From positions 1 to 8,421 of the forward strand of contig JACMJP010000336.1 in assembly GCA_014380545.1 (NCBI GenBank): a DNA stretch of 8,421 nt, read 5' to 3'. The translations under genes were made by a program, and so were the position numbers. This DNA comes from Chitinophagales bacterium (lineage in GTDB: Bacteria > Bacteroidota > Bacteroidia > Chitinophagales > BACL12). The notes beneath the pieces were generated by a model. The model did no database searches and was not told where the DNA came from. It saw nothing but the letters and a program-made list of their open reading frames with translations. Shown here piece after piece: positions 1-7,000 of this stretch (its first letter is position 1; the number at the start of each line of letters is the position of its first letter).

Positions 1-69
1 ATATAGTTCCGAATTTATTATTACAATTCTGTTTAGCATTATTAGTCATAAAAAGAGTTAGTCAAATGT

Positions 70-207
70 AACGATTCTGTCGGTTTTCGGGTGCGGTGGG
101 CAAAGGCAAACGTGAAGCAATTTGTGTTGGCTTGTGTGTCGGGTTGCTTCTCTTTTGCCTTTTGCGAAGGATAGCCAAACGGCTTGTCCGAAAATTTCTC
201 TGTCGTT
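70..207. repeat. Nested imperfect palindrome A
   Basis: Three nested pairs of arms are visible. The outermost is AACGA (70-74) with TCGTT (203-207). The middle is TTTTCGG (84-90) with CCGAAAA (188-194). The core pairs 100-120 with 144-165: 19 of 21 positions pair, with two mismatches and one bulged T, around a 23-nt loop. Single-stranded, it could fold into a long hairpin with internal loops, as recombination sites, folded repeat elements or structured RNAs do. The function is unknown. Confidence 0.6.
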
Positions 208-249
208 CATTTTAGCACTATCGGTTAATATTTGCACTGTCGTCATAAG

Positions 250-261
250 GTTACCGGTAAC
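250..261. repeat. 12-bp perfect palindrome
   Basis: GTTACCGGTAAC is its own reverse complement. It lies between the two large palindromes and its right half supplies the TAAC that opens palindrome B. It could be a protein-binding dyad or the junction between two repeat units. No function can be assigned from sequence alone. Confidence 0.6.
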
Positions 262-388
262 GGTTTGCAGATTTGCGATGGGCGGGATTTTTAACACAAA
301 TGTTCATTCGGAGCACAAAATTTTTGGCTACCACTAAACTGTCTTCGGAGCACGAAACCCCGCCTATTGCAAATGTGCTGTTATATGC
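258..388. repeat. Imperfect palindrome B, attC-like in shape
   Basis: The main arms are 271-290 and 355-374. All 20 positions pair except one A-C mismatch, and two of the pairs are G-T wobbles. Outside the arms lie TAAC (258-261) and GTTATATGC (380-388), so the element is bounded by AAC and GTT boxes. It sits immediately 3' of the minus-strand lipoprotein gene. That is where a gene cassette would carry its recombination site. The boxes do not fit the strict attC consensus (RYYYAAC and GTTRRRY), so this is a shape-level resemblance. It could also be an unrelated folded intergenic repeat. Confidence 0.5.
307..353 (+). repeat. 10-bp direct repeat, two copies
   Basis: TTCGGAGCAC occurs exactly at 307-316 and again at 344-353, each followed by AAA after one variable base. 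Both copies lie in the loop region of palindrome B. Their 37-bp spacing and location suggest internal duplication within the repeat element. Confidence 0.6.
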
Positions 389-394
389 TGTGCT
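380..394 (+). repeat. Left copy of 15-bp inverted repeat around the lipoprotein gene
   Basis: GTTATATGCTGTGCT matches the reverse complement of 994-1008 at 14 of 15 positions, the difference being G versus A. It begins five bases beyond the stop codon of the minus-strand lipoprotein gene and overlaps the right edge of palindrome B. The two copies enclose the gene almost exactly. Confidence 0.65.
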
Positions 395-398
395 TTTC

Positions 399-1010
399 TC
401 AGTCCACATTTTCTTTAAACTTCGAGAGTATTGTATTTAAAACTTGTCTGTCGGAATCGTAATAGCTTTGGATAAAATAAACATATCTCCCGTGAGACCA
501 AATTTCCGTCTTTGGTTTCATTTTAATTACTTCAAATTCCTTGCAACTATTAAGTCTGTCAAACCATTTTGTCGCATTATGATTGTCGGCAAAACTTATT
601 TGAATAATGTTTGCAGATTTTCCATTTTGTCTTTTATTCTTGGCAACGTGAAATTTTCTCACATTTTCTACCTGTCTATAAGCTGCAAGACCAGTGTCGG
701 ATTTGTCGAACGGATTTTCAAAACAATAACGAATTCCATTCATTTCTATAAAATCTGTTGGGTCTTTGGAAACCACGACACTATCTTGTCCTGAAATGAA
801 ATAATCAATATTTGCAAGACTGTCTACTGCTTTTCTGAAAAAGTCAATGGTATCGTTTATTATGTTGAGTTTTTTGTCATTGGAAATCGTGTCTGTCTTC
901 CTACGATTAATCTTCTCACTGCCTGATTGATTATTGCAGCCTAACAATACAATTGTCAAGATGTATATTACATTATGTAATGAATGTCTCTTTAGCATAG
1001 CATATAACAT
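399..1010 (-). CDS. Predicted lipoprotein of unknown function
   Basis: The 203-residue product begins with a short basic segment and a hydrophobic stretch (residues 13-23) ending in LLGC, a good lipobox with Cys25 as the acylated residue. It is therefore expected to be exported and anchored in a membrane. The mature part is polar, rich in Lys, Asp and Asn, with no transmembrane segment and no domain that I recognise. Two starts are possible: ATG at 1010, whose codon overlaps the right inverted repeat, or ATG at 998 four codons later, which gives a more typical signal peptide and a longer leader. A consensus-like promoter lies just upstream. The gene ends in TGA. It stands alone, enclosed by inverted repeats and next to a dead recombinase, so I infer that it is an accessory gene. 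A real protein is likely; its function is unknown. Confidence 0.75.
   Translation of the reverse strand: MLYAMLKRHSLHNVIYILTIVLLGCNNQSGSEKINRRKTDTISNDKKLNIINDTIDFFRKAVDSLANIDYFISGQDSVVVSKDPTDFIEMNGIRYCFENPFDKSDTGLAAYRQVENVRKFHVAKNKRQNGKSANIIQISFADNHNATKWFDRLNSCKEFEVIKMKPKTEIWSHGRYVYFIQSYYDSDRQVLNTILSKFKENVD
994..1008 (-). repeat. Right copy of 15-bp inverted repeat
   Basis: AGCATAGCATATAAC is the inverted partner of 380-394. On the minus strand it covers the first codons of the lipoprotein gene, so the first ATG overlaps its edge. GCATAT (1000-1005) also pairs with ATATGC (1015-1020), giving a small local dyad at the boundary. Confidence 0.65.
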
Positions 1011-1024
1011 TTAAATATGCAAAA

Positions 1025-1053
1025 CAAAACTATAAAATCCTTCGCATTAGCAA
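1025..1053 (-). promoter_or_regulatory. Bacteroidota-type promoter for the lipoprotein gene
   Basis: Read on the minus strand, TTG (1053-1051) is followed after 18 bases by TAGTTTTG (1032-1025). The second element is an exact match to the Bacteroidota -7 box TAnnTTTG, and the spacing to the -33 TTG is within the usual range. Transcription would start near 1018, giving a leader of about 8 nt to the ATG at 1010 or about 20 nt to the ATG at 998. The promoter lies outside the inverted-repeat unit that carries the gene. Confidence 0.6.
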
Positions 1054-1078
1054 CAAATGCATGTTGGGTTTGCGAAAG
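1039..1078. repeat. Hairpin with symmetric internal loop
   Basis: The outer stem CCTTCGCA (1039-1046) pairs with TGCGAAAG (1071-1078) over 8 bp with one G-T wobble. After a 4-by-4 internal loop, an inner stem CAACA (1051-1055) pairs with TGTTG (1062-1066) around a 6-base loop. There is no T tract, so it is not a typical intrinsic terminator for the upstream recombinase gene. It overlaps the -33 part of the lipoprotein promoter. It contains GTTGGGT, which fits the GTTRRRY core of attC sites, but that core is not at the outer end where attC would place it. Confidence 0.55.
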
Positions 1079-1097
1079 TTTAGTATTTCGGTTTCTT

Positions 1098-1991
1098 TTA
1101 TAATAATTTATCTAAGGGACTTTAAATTTTGCTCAAATGCTTTTTACTTACATGTGTATATAAAGCCGTTGTTCTCAAACTATTACGGCCCAGTAATTCT
1201 TTTATACTCATAATGTCAGTTCCTCCTTCTAATAAGTGTGTAGCAAACGAATGCCGAAGTGCATGTATACTTCCATTCTTTTTTATCCCGGCTTTTTTCT
1301 TTGATTTTTGCAATATCATTTGAATACTTCTTGTAGTGTAAGCATCTCCCGATTGACCTTCAAATAGAAATGCTTTTGGTTTATACATCAGAAAATACTT
1401 TCTTAACAGAATTAATAATTTTTCACTCAGCATAACTATTCTGTCTTTTTTTCCCCTTTGCCTGTCGCAATGAAATAACCATCCGCTTACTATCAATATC
1501 TATTATTTTTAAATTAATTATTTCGCTCACTCTTAAACCGGCTGAATATGCGAGACATAATATTGTTTTGTGTTTTAAATTTTCGCAAGCATTTGAGATC
1601 AGTAGTATTTCCGATTCATCAAATATTGTCGGTAAGTGAAAGGGCTTTTGCGCTCGTGGTAAGTCATAATTGGAAGGTGGTTTTTTCAACACTTTTTCAT
1701 ATAAAAGAATTTAATGGCATTTATAAATTGATTTTGGGTTGTTGCGCTCCAAACCGAACTTTTGCGGTAGTAAAGAAGAAAATCTAATATTTCCTCTTGG
1801 GTTATGAAAGAGGGTCTTCTTTCAGGAAAATGTTTGAGAAAGAATAGAAACCAGCTTTTGTAATTTTTAATGGTATTTTCAGAATAATTTTTTAGTTGTA
1901 ATAATCCTACAAATGCATTAACCGCATTTGCATGATACTTATTTGCAGGAGGAGGAAATTTTTCTGACTCAATTTTATCCATGACTTGCAT
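1098..1991 (-). pseudogene. Decayed Xer-like tyrosine recombinase
   Basis: The remains of a 297-codon tyrosine recombinase are readable in three pieces. The N-terminal SAM-like core-binding domain runs from 1991 to about 1690, the first catalytic part from about 1690 to 1453, and the second from about 1452 to 1098. Visible catalytic residues are the Arg of AGLRVSE, the hairpin Lys near KGKK, HALRH, and the Tyr of LYTHVS. Frame is lost at an A5 run near 1693-1697, where one A seems missing, and regained at an A7 run near 1446-1452, where one A is extra; the net length stays divisible by three. A TAA at 1122-1124 interrupts the tail, after which SPLDKLL and a second TAA continue in frame. The His expected in LGH is Arg (CGT). 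The IntI-specific insertion is absent. Homopolymer sequencing error could explain the indels but not the nonsense codon or the His loss. Confidence 0.85.
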
Positions 1992-2048
1992 TGTTTCTAT
2001 TTATAATTTTTCTGAGTCATGAACTAAAGTTAGGAGTTTTCAATGAAT

Positions 2049-2073
2049 AAAAAAAGCCGGTTGATACCGGCTT
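2049..2073 (-). terminator. Intrinsic terminator after rho
   Basis: Read on the minus strand, an 8-bp perfect stem AAGCCGGT/ACCGGCTT with a 4-base loop is followed by seven T residues. It lies about 40 bp past the rho stop codon and before the recombinase pseudogene, so it should end rho transcription and insulate the two. The T tract is on the minus side only, so it is a one-directional terminator. Confidence 0.85.
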
Positions 2074-2115
2074 AAATATATTATTAAATAAATTTTATTC
2101 ACTATTATTCATGCA

Positions 2116-3642
2116 TCAGCTATTCATAGAAATTAAAAACTCTTCGTTGTTTCTTGTTCCTCTCATGTTTTGTAGTATAAAATTCATTGATTCTTCATTA
2201 TTCATATCAGCGAGGTGCTTGCGTAATATCCACATGCGCTGCAATACATCTTTATCATGCAGCAGGTCATCTCTTCTTGTTCCGGATGCTGTAACATCAA
2301 TTGAAGGGAAAATACGCTTGTTAAATAATTTCCTGTCCAATTGCAATTCCATATTTCCTGTTCCTTTAAATTCTTCAAAGATCACCTCATCCATTTTACT
2401 TCCGGTATCCGTTAATGCAGTTGCCAGAATAGTGAGTGAACCCCCGTTTTCAATATTTCTTGCAGCACCAAAAAATTGTTTTGGCTTTTGCATCGCATTT
2501 GCTTCAACACCACCGCTCAGCACTTTTCCTGATGAAGGCGCAACCGTATTATGTGCCCTTGCAAGTCTTGTAATTGAATCCAGTAATATCACAACATCCT
2601 GACCGCATTCAACTAAGCGTTTTGCTTTTTGAAGAACAATAGAAGAAACTTTTACATGTTTATCAGCAGGTTCATCAAATGTACTTGCAATTACTTCTGC
2701 CTTTACACTGCGCTCCATATCTGTTACCTCTTCAGGTCGCTCATCAATTAGCAGAACAATTAAATATACTTCAGGATGATTTTGTGCAATTGCATTTGCA
2801 ATGGACTTTAATAAAAATGTTTTACCAACTTTTGGTTGCGCAACTATCATCCCTCTTTGCCCTTTTCCAATTGGTGTAAACAGATCAATTACTCTTGTAC
2901 TCATATCACCGCTATCATATACAAGGTTTAATTTATCATCAGGAAATAAAGGAGTTAAATAATCAAACGGCACACGGTCTCTCACTTCTTTTGGATCTCT
3001 TGCATTAATTGTTTCAACTTTCAGCAATGCAAAATATTTTTCGCCTTCTTTTGGGGGGCGTATGCTTCCCTGAACCCAATCTCCTGTTTTTAACCCAAAT
3101 AATTTTATTTGTGATGGTGATACATAAATATCATCCGGGGATGTGAGATAATTATAATCCGCACTTCTTAAAAAGCCATAGCCGTCAGGCATCATTTCAA
3201 GCGCACCATCTCCTGGAATGGCACCTTCCATATCCACATTAAAAGTGCTGAAGCGTTCCCGCTTCCGTGGATACTGATTTGGATTCTGGTTTTGACTTTC
3301 TTCTCTTACCGGAGGGGTGTCTCTTTCAATAACCGGCGCTTCAACTTTTACTTCATCATGGATTACCTGCGGTATTATTTCTTCATTTTCAACAGGTGTA
3401 AATTTTTCAGCCACCTCATCAACAGGCGTATCTTTCTTACTTTTTCTGGGGCGCAGAACCCTTTTCTTATCAGATTTATCATCAGCCTCATCTGGCTTAC
3501 CTGTCTGCACTGCCTGGGCATCCAGAATTTTATAAACCAGATCCGTTTTTGATAATTTTTTGGCGTCTTTAACCAGCAGCGTATCTGCAATTTCTTTAAG
3601 TTCAGGAACAAGCATGTCGTTCAACTGTAAGATGTCGTACAT
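2116..3642 (-). CDS. rho: Transcription termination factor Rho
   Basis: Rho is a hexameric RNA-dependent ATPase that loads on nascent RNA and terminates transcription. Residues 1-45 form the helical N-terminal Rho domain. Residues 50-135 are a charged, Lys/Glu/Pro-rich insert absent from E. coli Rho and usual in Bacteroidota, which explains the 508-residue length against about 420. The RNA-binding cold-shock fold follows, with GYGFLR at 154-159. The ATPase core has the Walker A motif AQPKVGKT (268-275), DERPEEV from residue 300, Walker B VVILLD (350-355), the secondary-site segment around SGGVEANA (366-373) and SGTR (453-456) with the likely arginine finger. All key motifs look intact. The ATG at 3642 begins the conserved N-terminus; no Shine-Dalgarno site or convincing promoter is visible upstream. 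The gene appears to be a single-gene transcription unit ended by the hairpin at 2049-2073. Confidence 0.98.
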   Translation of the reverse strand: MYDILQLNDMLVPELKEIADTLLVKDAKKLSKTDLVYKILDAQAVQTGKPDEADDKSDKKRVLRPRKSKKDTPVDEVAEKFTPVENEEIIPQVIHDEVKVEAPVIERDTPPVREESQNQNPNQYPRKRERFSTFNVDMEGAIPGDGALEMMPDGYGFLRSADYNYLTSPDDIYVSPSQIKLFGLKTGDWVQGSIRPPKEGEKYFALLKVETINARDPKEVRDRVPFDYLTPLFPDDKLNLVYDSGDMSTRVIDLFTPIGKGQRGMIVAQPKVGKTFLLKSIANAIAQNHPEVYLIVLLIDERPEEVTDMERSVKAEVIASTFDEPADKHVKVSSIVLQKAKRLVECGQDVVILLDSITRLARAHNTVAPSSGKVLSGGVEANAMQKPKQFFGAARNIENGGSLTILATALTDTGSKMDEVIFEEFKGTGNMELQLDRKLFNKRIFPSIDVTASGTRRDDLLHDKDVLQRMWILRKHLADMNNEESMNFILQNMRGTRNNEEFLISMNS

Positions 3643-3798
3643 AATAAATTAGTATAGTTTAATAAAGGAGCAAATTATCTTGTTAAATGTTATTAGTATG
3701 TGCTATTAAAATTCAGGTTAATAAACGGGAAAAATGAATTTTGAAAATTTCCTGAAGGGTACTTTTACTTCAGTATATCAACCTGCCGTGGTTAATAT

Positions 3799-3856
3799 TG
3801 GCAGGGAAACATGGTGCAATGATAAGGTGGTTTTTTGGAATAAACAAACCCTGCCA
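3799..3856. repeat. 8-bp perfect inverted repeat in the rho-A2M gap
   Basis: TGGCAGGG (3799-3806) pairs perfectly with CCCTGCCA (3849-3856) across 42 bases. CCTGCC at 3782-3787 could compete for the same partner GGCAGG, so two mutually exclusive stems are possible. Such alternatives occur in structured RNAs and in repeat elements; nothing here tells which. Confidence 0.5.
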
Positions 3857-3871
3857 TTAAATCCCCTTGAT

Positions 3872-3921
3872 GGGACTTTCTAACTGGCGAATGATTACGA
3901 GGAAAAGAAGTCCCTTTTTTT
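3872..3921 (+). terminator. Terminator-like hairpin with T tract, plus strand
   Basis: GGGACTTTCT (3872-3881) pairs with AGAAGTCCC (3906-3914) with one bulged T, and seven T residues follow at 3915-3921. The 24-base loop is long for a terminator. AAATCCC at 3859-3865 could pair with GGGACTT instead, with one mismatch. No plus-strand gene precedes it apart from a doubtful short reading frame, so it may end a small RNA or belong to a short palindromic repeat. Confidence 0.45.
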
Positions 3922-4095
3922 CAGATTAGACTTGCAGAACAATAAATAATTTCTGTTTTAAGATAAAACCAGTTTAAACCTAACCACTTACAGTTTATGG
4001 AATCAAACTCTGCTGCCCATCTATTCCGAAAATTTTCACAATCTGAAACCCGGCATTAAAAGAAACAATTAATCAATAACTATTACTTTAGTAAA

Positions 4096-7000
4096 ATGAA
4101 TTACAACAAAATTATTTTCTTCGCAATTGCATTGTGTGCCACTATTCTTATCGCAGCAATGAATTTAAACAAGACCAATTTTTATCCGGATGATTTTGAG
4201 GGATATGAAAAAGCATGGCAGGCTGTTCAGAAATTTGAGAACGATGGATTGCCACAATCCGCTTTGGAGAAAGTAGAGGAAATTCTCTCATATGCAAAAA
4301 AAGAAAACAACGGAGAGCAAACTATTAAAGCAATTATTCATAAATGTAAGTACACCGTGCAGGTGCAGGATGATGGAAATGTAAAAGCTATTCAAATTGC
4401 TGAAGAAGAATTAAAATCTCTAACCGGTACATCAAAAAATATATTGCAATCCCTGCTTGCAGAAATGTACTGGAATTATTACCAGCAAAACCGCTGGCAA
4501 TTTATGGAGAGAACACAAACTGTAAATTTTGACAACACCGACATACGCACTTATGACATCACAACATTATTTGAGAAAACAAGAAGTCTTTACATTGCGT
4601 CACTTGAAAATGGAGATGAATTAAAACAAACTTCAATTCTTAAATACGATGATATTTTAATTAAAGGCGATGAATATGCGAGATTAATGCGACCGGCACT
4701 TTATGATTTTCTTGCGCACCGTGTGTTGGATTTTTTAATGAACGATGAAACATATCTCACTCAACCAGCTTATAATTTTGAAATAACAGGTGTAATAGTT
4801 TTTGCTGATGATAAAACATTCGCTAATTACACATTTAAAACAACAGATTCCTTAAGCAGAAAATTATATGCTCTGCAAATTTTACAGGAACTTACGAAAA
4901 TGCATTTGCAGGATCCGTATGCTACTGCAATAACTGATATTAATTTAAAACGATTGCAATTTGCAAAAGTAAATGCAAGGCTTGAAAATAAAGAAGCGCT
5001 TTATCTTGAAGCATTGCTTGCCCACGATAAAAAATATGAGAGGGACAGTAGCAGTACAAGATATTTATATGAAATTGCAAATTATCATCATAACCTTGCT
5101 TCAAAATATCAACCGTTAATTTCAGACGATTATAAATGGGAAAATAAAACTGCTATAGAAATTTGCGATAAAGCAATTGCAAGATTTCCTGAAAGCTTTG
5201 GGGCAAAGAACTGTAGAGCGTTAAAATTATCCATCAATTATAAATCATTACAGATAACTGCAGAAAAAGTAATTGTTCCGGAATCGCTGTCAAGGATGCT
5301 GGTGAGCTGGAAAAACGTTAATACAACATATATTAAAATTGTAAAACTTACGGAAGAAGACAGAAGTAATACCTATTTACTAAATGCAGAAGAAAAGATA
5401 AATTATTACAAGAAACTACCGGCTGTAAATGACTGGACACAGACCTTACCTGATGATGGTGACTTTAATCAGCATAGCGCCGAAATAAAAATACCGGAAT
5501 TAAAATTAGGTGCTTATGCATTGATGATAAGTGAGAACAAAGACTTTGAATTAAATGATAACGGAATTTCTGTTGCGCAGTTTTGGGTTAGTAATATTTC
5601 TTATATAGAAAACAGGATTGATGATGGCAATATGGAATTTTATGTGCTTGACAGAACAACTGGTGAACCATTAAAAGGAGCCGCTATTCAATCGTATAAA
5701 AAGGAATATGATTATAACACCAGAAAATACAATAAGAATAAATCCAAAACTTATAAAACAGATGATAATGGATATTTTAAATTAGAAGAAAATACCGGTA
5801 AAGAATATCAATATATCAGTTTTAAAATTTGCTGCAACGGAGATACGCTTGATATTGACAATGATTTTTATTTGAACAAACCCTATAAGTATGAAAATGC
5901 AAAAAGAAATATCACATACTTTTTTACTGACAGAAGTATTTATCGCCCGGGACAAACAATTTATTTTAAAGGGATTAGTGTTGAAACGGATGAGAATAAT
6001 AAACCATTAAACCTTATTACCAATCAAAAAACAAAGGTTGAGTTTTATGATGTGAATGATCAGAAGGTTTCAGAAATAGAATTAAAAACAAATGACTACG
6101 GAAGTTTTTCAGGAAGCTTTATCGCACCTTCAGGATTATTAAACGGAGAGATGCATATTACAAATGGTTATGGTGATACATATATTTCAGTTGAAGAGTA
6201 TAAGCGCCCGAAATTTTATGTGCAGTTTGATGAAGTGAAAGGAAGTTTTGTATTGAATGATACAATCACAGTAACCGGAAATGCAATCGCTTATTCGGGA
6301 AATAATATTGACAATGCAAAAGTTTCTTATCGTGTTGTGCGCAACGCAAGTTTCCCTTATTGGTATGATTACTATTGGTGGAGACCTTATCCTTCATCAC
6401 CACAAATGGAAATAACACATGGTGAAACTATAACAGATGTAACAGGAAAATTTATAATTGATTTTAAAGCAATTCCGGATGCATCCATTAATAAAGATCA
6501 GAAACCACAATTCACTTATACGGTTTATGCAGATGTAATTGATATAAATGGCGAAACAAGAAGCGGAAACACAAGCGCAAGCGTTGGTTATATTTCACAG
6601 CTTATCGATATTATAGTTCCGCAAACTATAAACAGAGACTCAATTCATAAAATTTATATTAGTACAACAAACCTGAATTATGCATTTGAACCCACAGAAG
6701 GAAATATTACAATCAGCAAATTAAATTCACCGGATCGTTTATTCAGAAACCGTTTATGGGCGCAACCTGATAAATATATTATCCCGGAAGAAGAATATCA
6801 TAAGATCTTTCCGCATGATTTTTATAAAAACGAAAATGATGAACGCACATGGCAAGTCGGAAAACAAACAGCACAAATTAAATTTAATACTGCCGATACC
6901 AATATTGTTGAAATAGATCCAGCAAAATGGGAAGAAGGATTTTATAAACTCGAATTAAAATCGAAGGATAAAATAACCGGGGAAGAAATTAAAAAAGAAC

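Larger units (their letters stand above)
1..398. other. Gene-poor, palindrome-rich spacer
   Basis: I see no gene that I can support in this stretch. It contains two long imperfect palindromes, a 12-bp perfect palindrome and a 10-bp direct repeat, each listed separately. A minus-strand reading frame ending at 58 (start at 297 or 246) crosses both arms of the first palindrome and has an odd composition rich in His, Cys and Pro near its end, so I treat it as chance. The texture resembles interspersed intergenic repeats that I recall from Bacteroidota genomes, but that is memory and not a search result. Confidence 0.6.
3643..4095. other. Intergenic region between divergent rho and A2M genes
   Basis: This 453-bp gap must hold the promoters of both flanking genes, yet I find no exact TAnnTTTG box for either. 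On the rho side the nearest resemblance is TAATTTGC, read minus at about 3677-3670, with one base too few. On the A2M side TACTTTAG (4084-4091) is too close to the ATG to serve. The middle holds nested inverted repeats, a terminator-like hairpin and a 49-codon reading frame (3734-3883), listed or discussed separately. The last 150 bp show nothing else that I can name. Confidence 0.6.

Noticed and set aside
1..49. Minus-strand frame from ATG 49 running off the left edge (MTNNAKQNC...)
   Set aside because: Only 16 codons are visible, so an open frame of this length is common by chance.
58..297. Minus-strand 79-codon frame (or 62 codons from ATG 246) as a small gene
   Set aside because: It runs through both arms of palindrome A, and its C-terminal composition looks like translated repeat DNA. 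I recognise no domain. It is not impossible as a cassette gene, but unsupported.
258..388. A canonical integron attC site with an IntI integrase
   Set aside because: The boundary boxes do not fit RYYYAAC/GTTRRRY, and the nearby recombinase has no IntI-specific insertion before HALRH.
1039..1078. Hairpin as an intrinsic terminator for the recombinase
   Set aside because: There is no T tract on either side and the stem is broken by a 4-by-4 internal loop.
2111..2602. Plus-strand 163-codon frame opposite rho
   Set aside because: It is antisense to conserved rho coding sequence and has no recognisable protein features.
4084..4091. TACTTTAG as the -7 box of the A2M gene
   Set aside because: It has one mismatch and lies only about 5 bp from the ATG, leaving no room for a leader; no TTG partner is seen.
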